Origin: Flavobacterium rhamnosiphilum
GTDB taxonomy: Bacteria > Bacteroidota > Bacteroidia > Flavobacteriales > Flavobacteriaceae
NCBI RefSeq assembly: GCF_004349195.1
Contig: NZ_SMLG01000002.1
Coordinates: forward strand, 186,001-250,000
Length of the DNA stretch: 64,000 bases
Reading direction: 5' to 3'
Position numbers and translations under genes: made by a program. Shown one piece after another: positions 51,865 through 60,918 of the stretch; the stretch's first letter is position 1, and each line of letters opens with the position of its first letter. The notes under the pieces were generated by a model. The model was not told the DNA's origin. It did no database searches and saw only the letters and a list, made by a program, of their open reading frames with translations.

Positions 51865-54147
51865 TTATTTTGAAGTTGAATAAGAATATGGATAACTACT
51901 CGACGAAGTTCCTCTCTGATTATTAGGAGTATTGTTCATGTCAAAATCCAATACCGTTCCTTTGAGCAAATCAAAATGATTGATATAGTTCTTTGTGTAA
52001 GTGGAATTATTCCATTTTAATTCCTGAACATATTTATTATCTTCCGAATTACCCGGAGCATTTATGATTACTTCTTTTCCATTTTCTAATTGCAACGTTA
52101 CTTTCTTAAATAATGGCGCTCCAAGAACATACTCTTCTGTAGCCGGACAAACAGGATAAAACCCCATCGCCGAAAAAACATACCAAGCCGAAGTTTGCCC
52201 GTTATCTTCATCACCACAATATCCGTCAGCCGTTGGTTTGTACAAACGGTTCATTACTTCTCTGGACCAATATTGTGTTTTCCAAGGCTGACCAGCGTAG
52301 TTATACAAATAAATCATGTGCTGAATAGGCTGGTTGCCGTGTGCATATTGTCCCATATTCATGATTTGCATTTCCCGAATTTCATGAATAACGGAGCCAT
52401 AATAACTTTCGTCAAAAACTGGAGGCATACTAAAAACAGCGTCCAATTTAGTAGTGAATGCCTTTTCGCCACCCATTAAATCAACCAAGCCTTGCACATC
52501 ATGAAAAACACTCCAGCTGTAATGCCAACTGTTGCCTTCGGTAAAAGCATCTCCCCATTTGAAAGGATTGAAATCAGCAGGAAAACTTCCGTCTTTATTT
52601 CTTCCGCTCATCAATTGGAACGAAGGATTAAAAACATTTTTATAATTCATCATTCGTTTTTCAAACAAATTTATTTCTTTTTTGGGACGGTTTAAGGCTT
52701 TCGCCAATTTCCAAATAGCAAAATCATCATAAGCATATTCCAATGTTCGTGCTGCATTTTCATTGATTTTCACATCATACGGAACATAGCCTAACGTATT
52801 GTAATACGCCGCGCCTTTTCTCCCTACCGCATCCATTGGCCCTTCATTATTGGCTCCATGCAACAAGGCTTCATACAAAGTATTAATATCATAATCGCGC
52901 AACCCTTTCACATAAGCATCTGAAACTACGGATGCCGAATTATTCCCCACCATCACATTTCTAAATCCCGGGCTGGACCATTCCGGTAAGAATCCGCCTT
53001 CTTTATAATCGTTAATCAAACCTTCCTGCATTTCTTTATTTATGGAAGGGTATACTAAATTCAGCAAAGGATACAATGCTCGAAAGGTGTCCCAGAAACC
53101 AGTACCGGCATACATATAACCCGGCAACACTTTGCCATTATACGGGCTGTAATGCATAATTTTTCCTGCGGCATCTATTTCATAATGTTTTTGAGGAAAA
53201 CAAGCGGTACGATACAAACAAGAATAAAAAGTTTTGAATTGTTCATCACTGCCACCTTCCACTTGCACTTTACCTAAAACTTTATTCCACTCTTCTTTTG
53301 ATTCCGCAACAGTTTTTTCAAAAGAAGCATTTCCTAATTCCGTTTTCAAATTTAGCTCGGCTTGCTCGATGCTTATAAATGAAGAAGCGACTCTGACATT
53401 TATTTTCTCTCCTTTTTTAGTTTTAAAGCTCACTACAGCACCTGCATGATTGGCTAAACTTTCCAATTTATCTTTTTCCAAAACAGTGTCTTTCCATGTA
53501 TAATTCGATGAAAAAGACTTGTCGAATACCAGCACAAAATAATTCTTGAAATTAGCCGGAACGCCGCCGCTATTGCGAGTCGTGTATCCTATAATTTTAT
53601 TTTCAGATGGGATTATCTTAACATAAGACCCTTTATCAAAAGCATCAATTACAATAGAAGATTGCTCATTTTCTGGAAAGGTAAATTGAAAATGTGCCGC
53701 TCTTTCGGTAGTGGTTAATTCGGTAGTCACATCATAATCAGCGAGATAAACGCTGTAATAATATGGCTTCACAGTTTCGGATTTATGACTGAACCAACTG
53801 GCTCTTTCCTCTTCTTTAAAAACTAATTTCCCGGTAACCGGCATAATGGAGAACTGTCCGTAATCATTCATCCACGGAGAGGGTTGATGCGTTTGTTTGA
53901 ATCCTCGAATTTTTTCAGCGGTATAAGTATAAATCCATCCGTCTCCCATTTTACCAGTTTGCGGTGTCCAAAAATTCATTCCCCAAGGTCTTGCAATCGC
54001 CGGATACGTATTCCCATTAGAAAGACTGTGCACCGATTGTGTGCCCATTAAAGGATTTACATATTCTACTGGATCTAAAACTTTGGTCTGTGCATTTGTT
54101 GTAACAAAAACGAAAAACAAACCGCAAATAATTATTATTTTTCTCAT
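51865..54147 (-). CDS. GH92 enzyme with Gln at the general-acid position
   Basis: A 760-residue exported GH92 protein (signal peptide ending TTNAQ, N-terminal beta-sandwich and helical barrel). It has the family motifs YVNPLMGTQSVHSLSNGNTYPA, GFWDTFRALYPL, EGNSWHYSWSVFHD and GDEDNGQTSAWYVFSAMGFYPV. Where most alpha-mannosidases read GNEP, this one reads HGNQPIQHMIYLYNYAGQPW, with Gln606 in place of the acid Glu. A characterised GH92 that hydrolyses mannose-1-phospho-6-mannose has, as I recall, the same change. The enzyme may therefore uncap phosphodiester-linked mannose rather than cut mannosides. It is 4 nt before GH125 and 59 nt after the other GH92. Confidence 0.92.
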   Translation of the reverse strand: MRKIIIICGLFFVFVTTNAQTKVLDPVEYVNPLMGTQSVHSLSNGNTYPAIARPWGMNFWTPQTGKMGDGWIYTYTAEKIRGFKQTHQPSPWMNDYGQFSIMPVTGKLVFKEEERASWFSHKSETVKPYYYSVYLADYDVTTELTTTERAAHFQFTFPENEQSSIVIDAFDKGSYVKIIPSENKIIGYTTRNSGGVPANFKNYFVLVFDKSFSSNYTWKDTVLEKDKLESLANHAGAVVSFKTKKGEKINVRVASSFISIEQAELNLKTELGNASFEKTVAESKEEWNKVLGKVQVEGGSDEQFKTFYSCLYRTACFPQKHYEIDAAGKIMHYSPYNGKVLPGYMYAGTGFWDTFRALYPLLNLVYPSINKEMQEGLINDYKEGGFLPEWSSPGFRNVMVGNNSASVVSDAYVKGLRDYDINTLYEALLHGANNEGPMDAVGRKGAAYYNTLGYVPYDVKINENAARTLEYAYDDFAIWKLAKALNRPKKEINLFEKRMMNYKNVFNPSFQLMSGRNKDGSFPADFNPFKWGDAFTEGNSWHYSWSVFHDVQGLVDLMGGEKAFTTKLDAVFSMPPVFDESYYGSVIHEIREMQIMNMGQYAHGNQPIQHMIYLYNYAGQPWKTQYWSREVMNRLYKPTADGYCGDEDNGQTSAWYVFSAMGFYPVCPATEEYVLGAPLFKKVTLQLENGKEVIINAPGNSEDNKYVQELKWNNSTYTKNYINHFDLLKGTVLDFDMNNTPNNQRGTSSSSYPYSYSTSK

Positions 54148-54206
54148 ACCTTATAAAAATGTTGACTGTATATTTATTCTAAATTCAAACCTTTAACCCA
54201 TAACCT

Positions 54207-56486
54207 TTACAGCGGTCTATCTTCTTTTTTCACTCCCCAAGTTCCCGAAGGTTTGCTTCCCATATATAATTTCAATTCCCCTCCTTTTACAATCATATCG
54301 TGAGTGATATAGGATTTTGTATACGGTTTTCCATTATATTCCGCTTTTTGAATGTAAATATTAGTGCTGCTGTTATCTATTGCTTTCAATGTAAATGAAA
54401 TACCGTTCTTATTTTTTACAGTTGCATTATTTACCAAAGGGCTTCCCAAAATATAAATCCCGTTCGCTGGATTAACCGAATAAAATCCCATAGCGGAGAA
54501 AACATACCAAGCTGACATTTGTCCCAAATCTTCGTTACCGCATAATCCATCCGGTTTTGTAGAATAGAATTTATCATCAATTTCCCGAATCAGTTTTGCC
54601 GTTTTCCAAGGTTGCCCCGCATAGGCATACAAATAGGGAATATGATGATTGGGTTCGTTTCCTTGTGCATATTGTCCGATCAAACCGCTAATATCCGGAG
54701 AAGCTTCTTCGCCTTCCACTTTGTCAGTTATTAGGAACAAAGCGTCTAACTTGGCTAGAAATTTATCTTCACTTCCAAATAAATCAATTAAACCATAAGG
54801 ATCTTGAGGCACCAACCACGTGTATTGCCAAGCATTTCCTTCTACATAATCGTCTTTGCGATGAGCAGATGAAAGCGGATTAAAAGGCGTTCTCCAGTTT
54901 CCATTGGCTAATTTCCCTCTCATAAACGTTGTTTCTTTATCAAAATAAAGTTTATACAAATTAGCTCTTTTTGAAAAATAAGTATAATCCTCGGTCTTGT
55001 TCAAGGCTTTTGCCATCTGGGCCACGCACCAATCGTCTATAGCATACTCCAAAGCATTTCCAACGGTTTCTAACATTGTATCAGCAGGGATATATTGCAG
55101 TTTTTGAACATAATCCATTCCGTCACGGGTTTGCATCGCCGTTTTCTTGATGGCTTCGTACGCAAGTGCCGTATCGTAATCGCGGTAGCCTTTTAGATAA
55201 GCATCAACAATAACAGCAATCGAATGATTCCCATTCATGGTATTGGTTTCATTACCCATCAAATGCCAAACCGGTAATCTTCCTTGTTGCTGATAGATTG
55301 CCAAAAATGATTTAACAATATCATTAATTTTATCGGGCTGCGTAATCGTGTACAAAGGATGTAAAGCGCGGTACGTATCCCAAAGCGAAAAAGTGGTATA
55401 ATTCGTGAAATTTGCTTTTCCATATACCTTTTTATCTGTTCCTCTGTAATCGCCATTAACATCATTAAAAATAGAAGGCGCAAAAGCCGTATGGTACAAG
55501 GAAGTGTAAAAAACTTTCATCGTTTTTTCATCGGCCTTTATCTGAATTTTATTTAATTCGGTATTCCATTTTGTTTTGGCTTGTTGCACGGTTTTTGCAA
55601 AATCCCAATTCGGAATCTCCGCTTTTATATTTGCGGAAGCATTCTCATAACTCACCGGAGAAAGACCAACTTTGACTAAAACCTGTTTATTTTTTAAAGT
55701 TGCAAAATCTATTACCGCTTTCATTCGAACTCCTTCTCCTTGATTTCCTAACACCGCTGAAACATTGTCATACAAGGAAATATTCGTAATAGGTTCCGAA
55801 AATTCCATTGCAAAATATAGCCTTTGATCATCAGCCCAACCTTTCGAATGACGGTAGCCAACAATGGTTTTAGCTCCTGTTTTCTTTATGAATGTTTTCA
55901 TTGGTTTATCCCAACCCACACCATCGGCTAAATCAAGTAAAATATGGGAATCGTCAACAGAATTAAAAGTGTATTTATGGAATCCAACTCTTTCGGTTGC
56001 CGTTAATTCAGCCTTTATTTTGTATTTATCTAGTAAAACGCTGTAATATCCTGGCTTAGTAATTTCATTTTCATGCGAAAAATAAGAGCCATACCCGGTA
56101 ACCATATCTTCCTTTGTTCCTTTGGTAAGCGGCACTTTTCCTGATACCGGCAACAACAGAATATCATTCAAATCTCCAATTCCGGTTCCGCTCAAATGGG
56201 TATGTGTAAATCCTAATATCGTATTACTCGCGTAATTATAGCCACTGCACCAATCCCAACCTTCAAAAACATTTACCGGTCCTAACTGAACGGCTCCAAA
56301 AGGAACATTGGCACCCACAAAAACATGGCCGTGACCAGCAGAACCAATCAGAGGATCTACAAATTGAGTGTAATCTAAATTTTGCTTCTTTTTTGCCTTT
56401 ACTTGTGATGCCACTGGCTGAGCAAATAATACGCTGAGCGCAACAATTCCGGAAAAAGCTATTTTGCTATATTTTGTAAACATCAT
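54207..56486 (-). CDS. GH92 alpha-mannosidase (canonical active site)
   Basis: A 759-residue exported GH92 enzyme (signal peptide with LSVLFAQPVASQ). The family motifs are DYTQFVDPLIGSAGHGHVFVGANVPFG, LWDTYRALHPLYT, EGNAWQYTWLVPQD and CGNEDLGQMSAWYVFSAMGFYSV. The active-site segment QGNEPNHHIPYLYAYAGQPW keeps the general-acid Glu611. It should be a calcium-dependent exo-alpha-mannosidase, probably alpha-1,2 or alpha-1,3 specific, working at the cell surface or periplasm. The 196-nt gap to the beta-mannosidase gene upstream contains a palindromic repeat. Confidence 0.94.
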   Translation of the reverse strand: MMFTKYSKIAFSGIVALSVLFAQPVASQVKAKKKQNLDYTQFVDPLIGSAGHGHVFVGANVPFGAVQLGPVNVFEGWDWCSGYNYASNTILGFTHTHLSGTGIGDLNDILLLPVSGKVPLTKGTKEDMVTGYGSYFSHENEITKPGYYSVLLDKYKIKAELTATERVGFHKYTFNSVDDSHILLDLADGVGWDKPMKTFIKKTGAKTIVGYRHSKGWADDQRLYFAMEFSEPITNISLYDNVSAVLGNQGEGVRMKAVIDFATLKNKQVLVKVGLSPVSYENASANIKAEIPNWDFAKTVQQAKTKWNTELNKIQIKADEKTMKVFYTSLYHTAFAPSIFNDVNGDYRGTDKKVYGKANFTNYTTFSLWDTYRALHPLYTITQPDKINDIVKSFLAIYQQQGRLPVWHLMGNETNTMNGNHSIAVIVDAYLKGYRDYDTALAYEAIKKTAMQTRDGMDYVQKLQYIPADTMLETVGNALEYAIDDWCVAQMAKALNKTEDYTYFSKRANLYKLYFDKETTFMRGKLANGNWRTPFNPLSSAHRKDDYVEGNAWQYTWLVPQDPYGLIDLFGSEDKFLAKLDALFLITDKVEGEEASPDISGLIGQYAQGNEPNHHIPYLYAYAGQPWKTAKLIREIDDKFYSTKPDGLCGNEDLGQMSAWYVFSAMGFYSVNPANGIYILGSPLVNNATVKNKNGISFTLKAIDNSSTNIYIQKAEYNGKPYTKSYITHDMIVKGGELKLYMGSKPSGTWGVKKEDRPL

Positions 56487-56554
56487 TTTTTTATTTTAAA
56501 AATTAAATTAAAGCTAACCAATTAGCAACCAATGTTTTTTCGTCACCTATTTAT

Positions 56555-56619
56555 ACCTACAAGGTCTTGGAGACCTTGCAGGATTGGCTTTCCTGCAAGG
56601 TTTATAAAACCTTGTAGGT
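56555..56619. repeat. Four-arm palindromic repeat (cruciform-like) inside the locus
   Basis: Outer arms ACCTACAAGGT (56555-56565) and ACCTTGTAGGT (56609-56619) and inner arms ACCTTGCAGGA (56573-56583) and TCCTGCAAGGT (56591-56601) are each perfect complements. They are separated by 7-base spacers (CTTGGAG, TTGGCTT, TTATAAA). Neighbouring arms can also pair as two small hairpins, so two alternative folds exist. The unit resembles a palindromic repeat I recall as dispersed in flavobacterial intergenic regions. Confidence 0.8.
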
Positions 56620-56682
56620 TTGTCTTGACCAACATTGAAATGGCAACTTAAGACAGTTACTTACCTAAAATTTAATTCGTTT

Positions 56683-58680
56683 CTACTTGTATCGATTAAT
56701 TACATCATACAATGACATAACTGTTATAATTGGCTTTGTTATTTTTCCTTCGAACGAAAGTTTCATTTCTTCCCCAGCTTTCAAATCCATATAATTATCA
56801 GTTAGTTTTCCTTCGTATCCCTTAATTTCCACATATACATATTTGGCTGGTTTCAGGGCTTTAATGATTATTTCATTTCCTTTAATTGTCCAGGTAATTT
56901 TAGGATTTTCCAATTTCAAATCTATAGGACGCGTCAGGTCTATTTCAGGTGTTTTATCATCCCGATAGGCTTCCCGCATGGCATACCAAGCTGCTTTGGG
57001 TTGTCGGTTATAATAATCGGTTACGCTCCAACTCGCCACAGGCCAACAATCATTCAATTGCCAAACTAAAGTTCCCATATTATAAGGCGCTTTGGAACGG
57101 TGAATCCCAATAATATTCTTTAGTGAATAATGCTGCAAACACTGCGTAAGATAAGTATAATCGGCCACTTTCATATTTTTCACTTTGGTGGAATCAATAA
57201 AATAACGGTTCAAGTAGGAGTTTAACTTTGTAAAACCTTTCCCTGCTTTTTGATGTGCTTTTAATACATCCGAAAATAAATAACGATCTTCAGGTGACGT
57301 AAATTTTTCTATTGAAGAATAATTCGGCATCGCTTGCATTCCGTATTCACTAACGAAACGTCCTGTTTTATTTTTAACCACTTCAATATCTTCCAGTCCC
57401 CACCAAGTTCCCCAATAATGGCTATCGCCTTCAGTAATGCTTTTCTCTTTACCCCAACCAAATAATGGCGAGCTGCTGATATACGGTCTTTTATTATCTA
57501 CTTCTTTTACCCATTTTGGAATACTGTCCTGAAACAAGCGAACATAATCTTTCCACAAACGAGTGGAATCCTGTTTTGACATATTCATCGATTTTTGCCA
57601 GCCCCAGTTTTTAAATGCTTCATCAGATTCATTATTCCCACACCACAAAACAATACTCGGATGATGACGCAAACGCTTTACTTGGTATTGCACTTCTTCT
57701 TTTACATTGTCAAAAAAGGCTTTGTCTCCTGGAACCATTGTTCCGGCAAACATGAAATCCTGCCAAACATTGATTCCGTATTTATCACATAAATCATAGA
57801 AATAATCGTCTTCATAAATTCCGCCGCCCCAAACACGAAGCATATTCATGTTGGCATCTTTCGCCATAGAAATTACTTTTTCATATTCCTTTTTGGTAAC
57901 TCTCGAAAGAAAAGCATCCGATGGAATATAATTCGCTCCTTTCATATACACTGGCTTGTCGTCAATTTTAAAATAAAATGATTTTCCAAGACTGTCCGGT
58001 TGTTGTACCAATTCTATTTTACGATTGAGAACATACGGTTTCTCTGGTGTTTTTTCATCGAAAGTTTCCAATCGTACTTCTTTCCAAATACCGCAAGTCG
58101 TAAATTTAGGTCCCCAATCCCATCCAAAATGATACTGTGCTTTCCGAACATACAAACGAGGATTATCTGGAATTACAAAAGGCAAATCTTTTTTAGCAAG
58201 TAAATCCACTACATTTTGTGCCGATAGAAAGACAACCACTAATTTATTCGTACCGGGATGCAAATACTTTTTCACATCAACACGCCATTGACGAAACATG
58301 TTATTCGCTTTTAATACTAATTTTCCATTCAAATAAACGGTTGCATAGGTATCCAGCCCGTCAAAAACGAGTTCCGTATTTTTTCTCTTTAAAATTTCTG
58401 CACTAATCTGAAAAGACGTTTTATATTCCCAGTTTTTTTTCTCAATCCACTGCAGTTTTTTCTCATTGTCACGGTAGTATGGATCTGGAATGAGTTTGTT
58501 ATTCAACAAATCAGTATGCACTTCTCCCGGAACTGTAGCGGCATTCCATTTTACCGTTTTCTCCTGACGAAATTGCCAGCCGTTTTTTAAAACTACGGAA
58601 CTATTTTGGGCATTCGCCACAAAGGACAGGTTTGCAAAACAAAGGATAACAAACCAATAAAAGCCTTTCTTACATTTCAT
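56683..58680 (-). CDS. GH2 beta-mannosidase without the Ig-like middle domain
   Basis: A 665-residue exported glycosidase (signal peptide ending VANAQ). It has a jelly-roll sugar-binding domain (about 25-210: VPGEVHTDLLNNKLIPDPYY, FGWDWGPKFTTCGIW) and a TIM barrel with MLRVWGGGIYEDDYFYDLCD, the acid/base Glu351 (WCGNNESD), and the nucleophile Glu445 (FVSEYGMQAMP). Normal beta-mannosidases are about 800-870 residues and have an Ig-like domain after CGIWK. Here the protein passes through LETFDEKTPEKPYVLNRKIE straight to ELVQQPDSLGKSFYFKIDDKP, so about 100 residues are absent. It should cut the core beta-1,4-mannose of N-glycans if active. Confidence 0.9.
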   Translation of the reverse strand: MKCKKGFYWFVILCFANLSFVANAQNSSVVLKNGWQFRQEKTVKWNAATVPGEVHTDLLNNKLIPDPYYRDNEKKLQWIEKKNWEYKTSFQISAEILKRKNTELVFDGLDTYATVYLNGKLVLKANNMFRQWRVDVKKYLHPGTNKLVVVFLSAQNVVDLLAKKDLPFVIPDNPRLYVRKAQYHFGWDWGPKFTTCGIWKEVRLETFDEKTPEKPYVLNRKIELVQQPDSLGKSFYFKIDDKPVYMKGANYIPSDAFLSRVTKKEYEKVISMAKDANMNMLRVWGGGIYEDDYFYDLCDKYGINVWQDFMFAGTMVPGDKAFFDNVKEEVQYQVKRLRHHPSIVLWCGNNESDEAFKNWGWQKSMNMSKQDSTRLWKDYVRLFQDSIPKWVKEVDNKRPYISSSPLFGWGKEKSITEGDSHYWGTWWGLEDIEVVKNKTGRFVSEYGMQAMPNYSSIEKFTSPEDRYLFSDVLKAHQKAGKGFTKLNSYLNRYFIDSTKVKNMKVADYTYLTQCLQHYSLKNIIGIHRSKAPYNMGTLVWQLNDCWPVASWSVTDYYNRQPKAAWYAMREAYRDDKTPEIDLTRPIDLKLENPKITWTIKGNEIIIKALKPAKYVYVEIKGYEGKLTDNYMDLKAGEEMKLSFEGKITKPIITVMSLYDVINRYK

Positions 58681-58810
58681 TGTGATTCGGTATTTTTAAA
58701 AATTAGTACTGTGCTGATTTATTTTAAGTTAAATTTTTCTTTTTTGAACCCAAAATTTTTCTAATTTAATTCTCATTAGTATTTTAAACAAATACATTCT
58801 TAAAATAAAA

Positions 58811-58840
58811 GAGGGAGTATCGTTTGTAACAACATCCCTC
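58811..58840 (-). terminator. Terminator-like hairpin in front of GH2
   Basis: GAGGGA (58811-58816) and TCCCTC (58835-58840) with an inner GTT/AAC pair; on the minus strand the stem is followed by TTTTATTTTAAG. It lies 130 nt upstream of the GH2 start. Confidence 0.6.
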
Positions 58841-59247
58841 CTTTCAGGTCCTGTTCCTTCAGAATAACTAACAAAAATCAGTAAACATTACCTCTTAAAA
58901 AAACAATTTTATTATACTATACATAGTAAAAATTGATTTTTTTATTTAATGAAAAGCACTTTCATTTTTCTAAAAGCATATTCTATATGAAATATACGTT
59001 GAAGATCAAATATAAACCTAGCACTTTTTATACTTACTAAGGGCAAAACTAACATCAATATAAAAGTATTCGCAACAAATGAAGCTTTTTTAGATTGGTT
59101 TTAAAAGATAGTTGCTTATAATTCCATTTTTTTCAGCAGAGAACAATTTTGTCTTCTGCGAAAAAAAGAGATTAAAAACAGTAATCCTAAAGCCTTTCAC
59201 ACTTTCTTGCTCATTCTTAAAATTAATAGCGTCATGTGATAAAATAA

Positions 59248-59273
59248 GTCGGGTACATAAACATACCCGACTC
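59248..59273 (-). terminator. Hairpin after the SusD gene
   Basis: AGTCGGGTA (59248-59256) and TACCCGACT (59265-59273), followed on the minus strand by TTATTTTATC. It is 25 nt past the SusD stop codon and probably limits read-through from SusC/SusD into the glycosidase genes. Confidence 0.65.
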
Positions 59274-59297
59274 ATTTCATATTATTTTAATCTAAAA

Positions 59298-60881
59298 TTA
59301 ATTTACATCCCAGAAAAGTTTTGTAGTCAAGTTATCTTTGCTTTTCACAGCATTATAATTTTCTGTATTATAAACAGCTTCGCTTGTTGGGTAATTCCAA
59401 CGATAAGGAGGTGTTTTTTGCTCACCAGTACCTATTTGGAAACTTAATTGTGGTAAATCAAGCCTTCTGTTTTCAGCCCAGCTTTCAGTTGGCTGCACCA
59501 CACTGTAATGAATCCATTTTTGGGTGGCAATTAATTTCAATTTATCAGGGGTTGTAATTGCCAAATCCCAGTTTACATTGATTCCAGCTATATAGGTTTG
59601 AATTTGCACAACAGTTGGCACAGTATAATTACCTGCCGCGTTATCGTTGCTCAAGGCGCGTATAGCGGCATAATATTCCGTAGATTGTTTTATTCCATTT
59701 TCATAAGCAGTTTTTGCAGCACCATTATTTCCTGATTTCAAATAATACTCAGACATCAAAAAACTAACTTCAGCTGCATTAATCAATACCCCTGGAAAAA
59801 ACTGATTTCTACTCAATGTTGATCTGTTATAAAAGGCTATTTTACTATCAGACAGAAGATCATCTTGTACAGCCGTAAGTGCCATTGGATCTAATCCTAC
59901 ATAAGCACCAGCAGCATTTTCACCTGGCTCAAATAGTGCTTTTAAGCGTGGATCATTGTTTGTATTCATATGGTCAATCATTGCTTTACCGGCAAGATTA
60001 CCACCGCCACTTTCCAAACCTTCTCTAAAACCTTTAGAATCCAACCCTCCAAAATCTAAGTTAAACACATTGATTTGTATATTATCAGCATTGTTTGCAA
60101 CAACAGGATAATTGGCAGAATTAGCTAAGATAGCTCCTATTTCTGTATTTGCTCTAGTTTGAAAACTGGTTGTATTAGACACTCTAGTTAGCATTCTTAA
60201 TCGCAATGAGTTGCAATACTTTTTCCAAAGGTCTAAATTACCTTTATTAACAATATCCTGATTCTTAAAACTCGTATTAATAACAGATTTAACTGTAATG
60301 CTATTTAATTCATCAGAAAAGCCTTTTAAATCATCCAGCATTTTTGTGTAAAGTGCTTCAGGGCTATCATATTTAGCCAATGATTTTTGGTAATCCCCTC
60401 CATTTGTGCTCAGTTTTCCAGCATCTAGAAAAGGGATATCTCCGTGTAAATCAATCACTTTTTGGGTGTGATCATACAAATAAATAGAGGCTGTAATCAT
60501 GTAAATACGCATATCATCTTGCTGTGCAGGACTAAGCGATGCGTATACCTTTTCTAGCTCTCTATATTGAGTCAAAAATTTATAGTAAGCAGTCCATCTG
60601 TCACTAACTCCTGCTGCTCCAGGAATATACTGATTGGGTGAATTGACCCAGCCAACGGCTTGGGTATAATGGGTCAGTGTAGTTCTTAAAACAACAAAAT
60701 AATTCCAATAATTTGGCAAAACATAGTCCTTATTAGAGACTAAGAAGCCCGTAAATTGCTTTTCCACCGAGGAAGTAGCAACTTTAGAAGGATCCGAATA
60801 ACTGTCTTCGAAATCTGATTTATCACAGGATACAATAATCATTGCTACTGTTACTGATAAAATATAAAATATTCTTTTCAT
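59298..60881 (-). CDS. SusD/RagB family glycan-binding outer-membrane lipoprotein
   Basis: A 527-residue lipoprotein with lipobox IIVSCDK (Cys19) and a mostly helical SusD-like body with TPR elements: SDRWTAYYKFLTQYRELEKV, ASIYLYDHTQKVIDLHGDIP, FLMSEYYLKSGNNGAAKTAYENGI and the ending with RLDLPQLSFQIGTGEQKTPPYRWNYPTSE. It matches the second SusD family (PF12741/PF12771 type). It should act at the cell surface as the lid of the SusC transporter and bind glycan. It begins 37 nt after the SusC stop codon. Confidence 0.93.
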   Translation of the reverse strand: MKRIFYILSVTVAMIIVSCDKSDFEDSYSDPSKVATSSVEKQFTGFLVSNKDYVLPNYWNYFVVLRTTLTHYTQAVGWVNSPNQYIPGAAGVSDRWTAYYKFLTQYRELEKVYASLSPAQQDDMRIYMITASIYLYDHTQKVIDLHGDIPFLDAGKLSTNGGDYQKSLAKYDSPEALYTKMLDDLKGFSDELNSITVKSVINTSFKNQDIVNKGNLDLWKKYCNSLRLRMLTRVSNTTSFQTRANTEIGAILANSANYPVVANNADNIQINVFNLDFGGLDSKGFREGLESGGGNLAGKAMIDHMNTNNDPRLKALFEPGENAAGAYVGLDPMALTAVQDDLLSDSKIAFYNRSTLSRNQFFPGVLINAAEVSFLMSEYYLKSGNNGAAKTAYENGIKQSTEYYAAIRALSNDNAAGNYTVPTVVQIQTYIAGINVNWDLAITTPDKLKLIATQKWIHYSVVQPTESWAENRRLDLPQLSFQIGTGEQKTPPYRWNYPTSEAVYNTENYNAVKSKDNLTTKLFWDVN

Positions 60882-60918
60882 AATATGATTTTTTAATTAT
60901 GCTTAATTTAAAATAATC

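Larger units (their letters stand above)
58681..59297. other. 617-nt SusD-GH2 spacer with hairpins
   Basis: No convincing gene lies here. On the minus strand, going downstream from susD, it holds four structures. The first is a stem AGTCGGGTA/TACCCGACT (59248-59273), followed by TTATTTTAT. The second is a T/A-flanked hairpin GCAGA/TCTGC (about 59135-59172). The third is a short palindrome TACTATACATAGTA (58915-58928). The fourth is a terminator-like stem GAGGGA/TCCCTC (58811-58840) ending in TTTTATTTT, 130 nt before GH2. The spacer may reduce downstream expression or hold a separate promoter for the glycosidase genes. Confidence 0.6.

Noticed and set aside
51865..56486. The two GH92 genes as a recent tandem duplication
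   Set aside because: Their sequences differ throughout and only family motifs match, so they are old paralogues with separate roles.
59090..59275. 61-residue frame in the SusD-GH2 spacer
   Set aside because: No coherent protein features, overlaps hairpin sequence, and starts inside a stem; treated as untranslated.
59112..59447. 111-residue plus-strand frame across the SusD 3' end
   Set aside because: Runs antisense into a well-supported SusD gene; no protein-like features.
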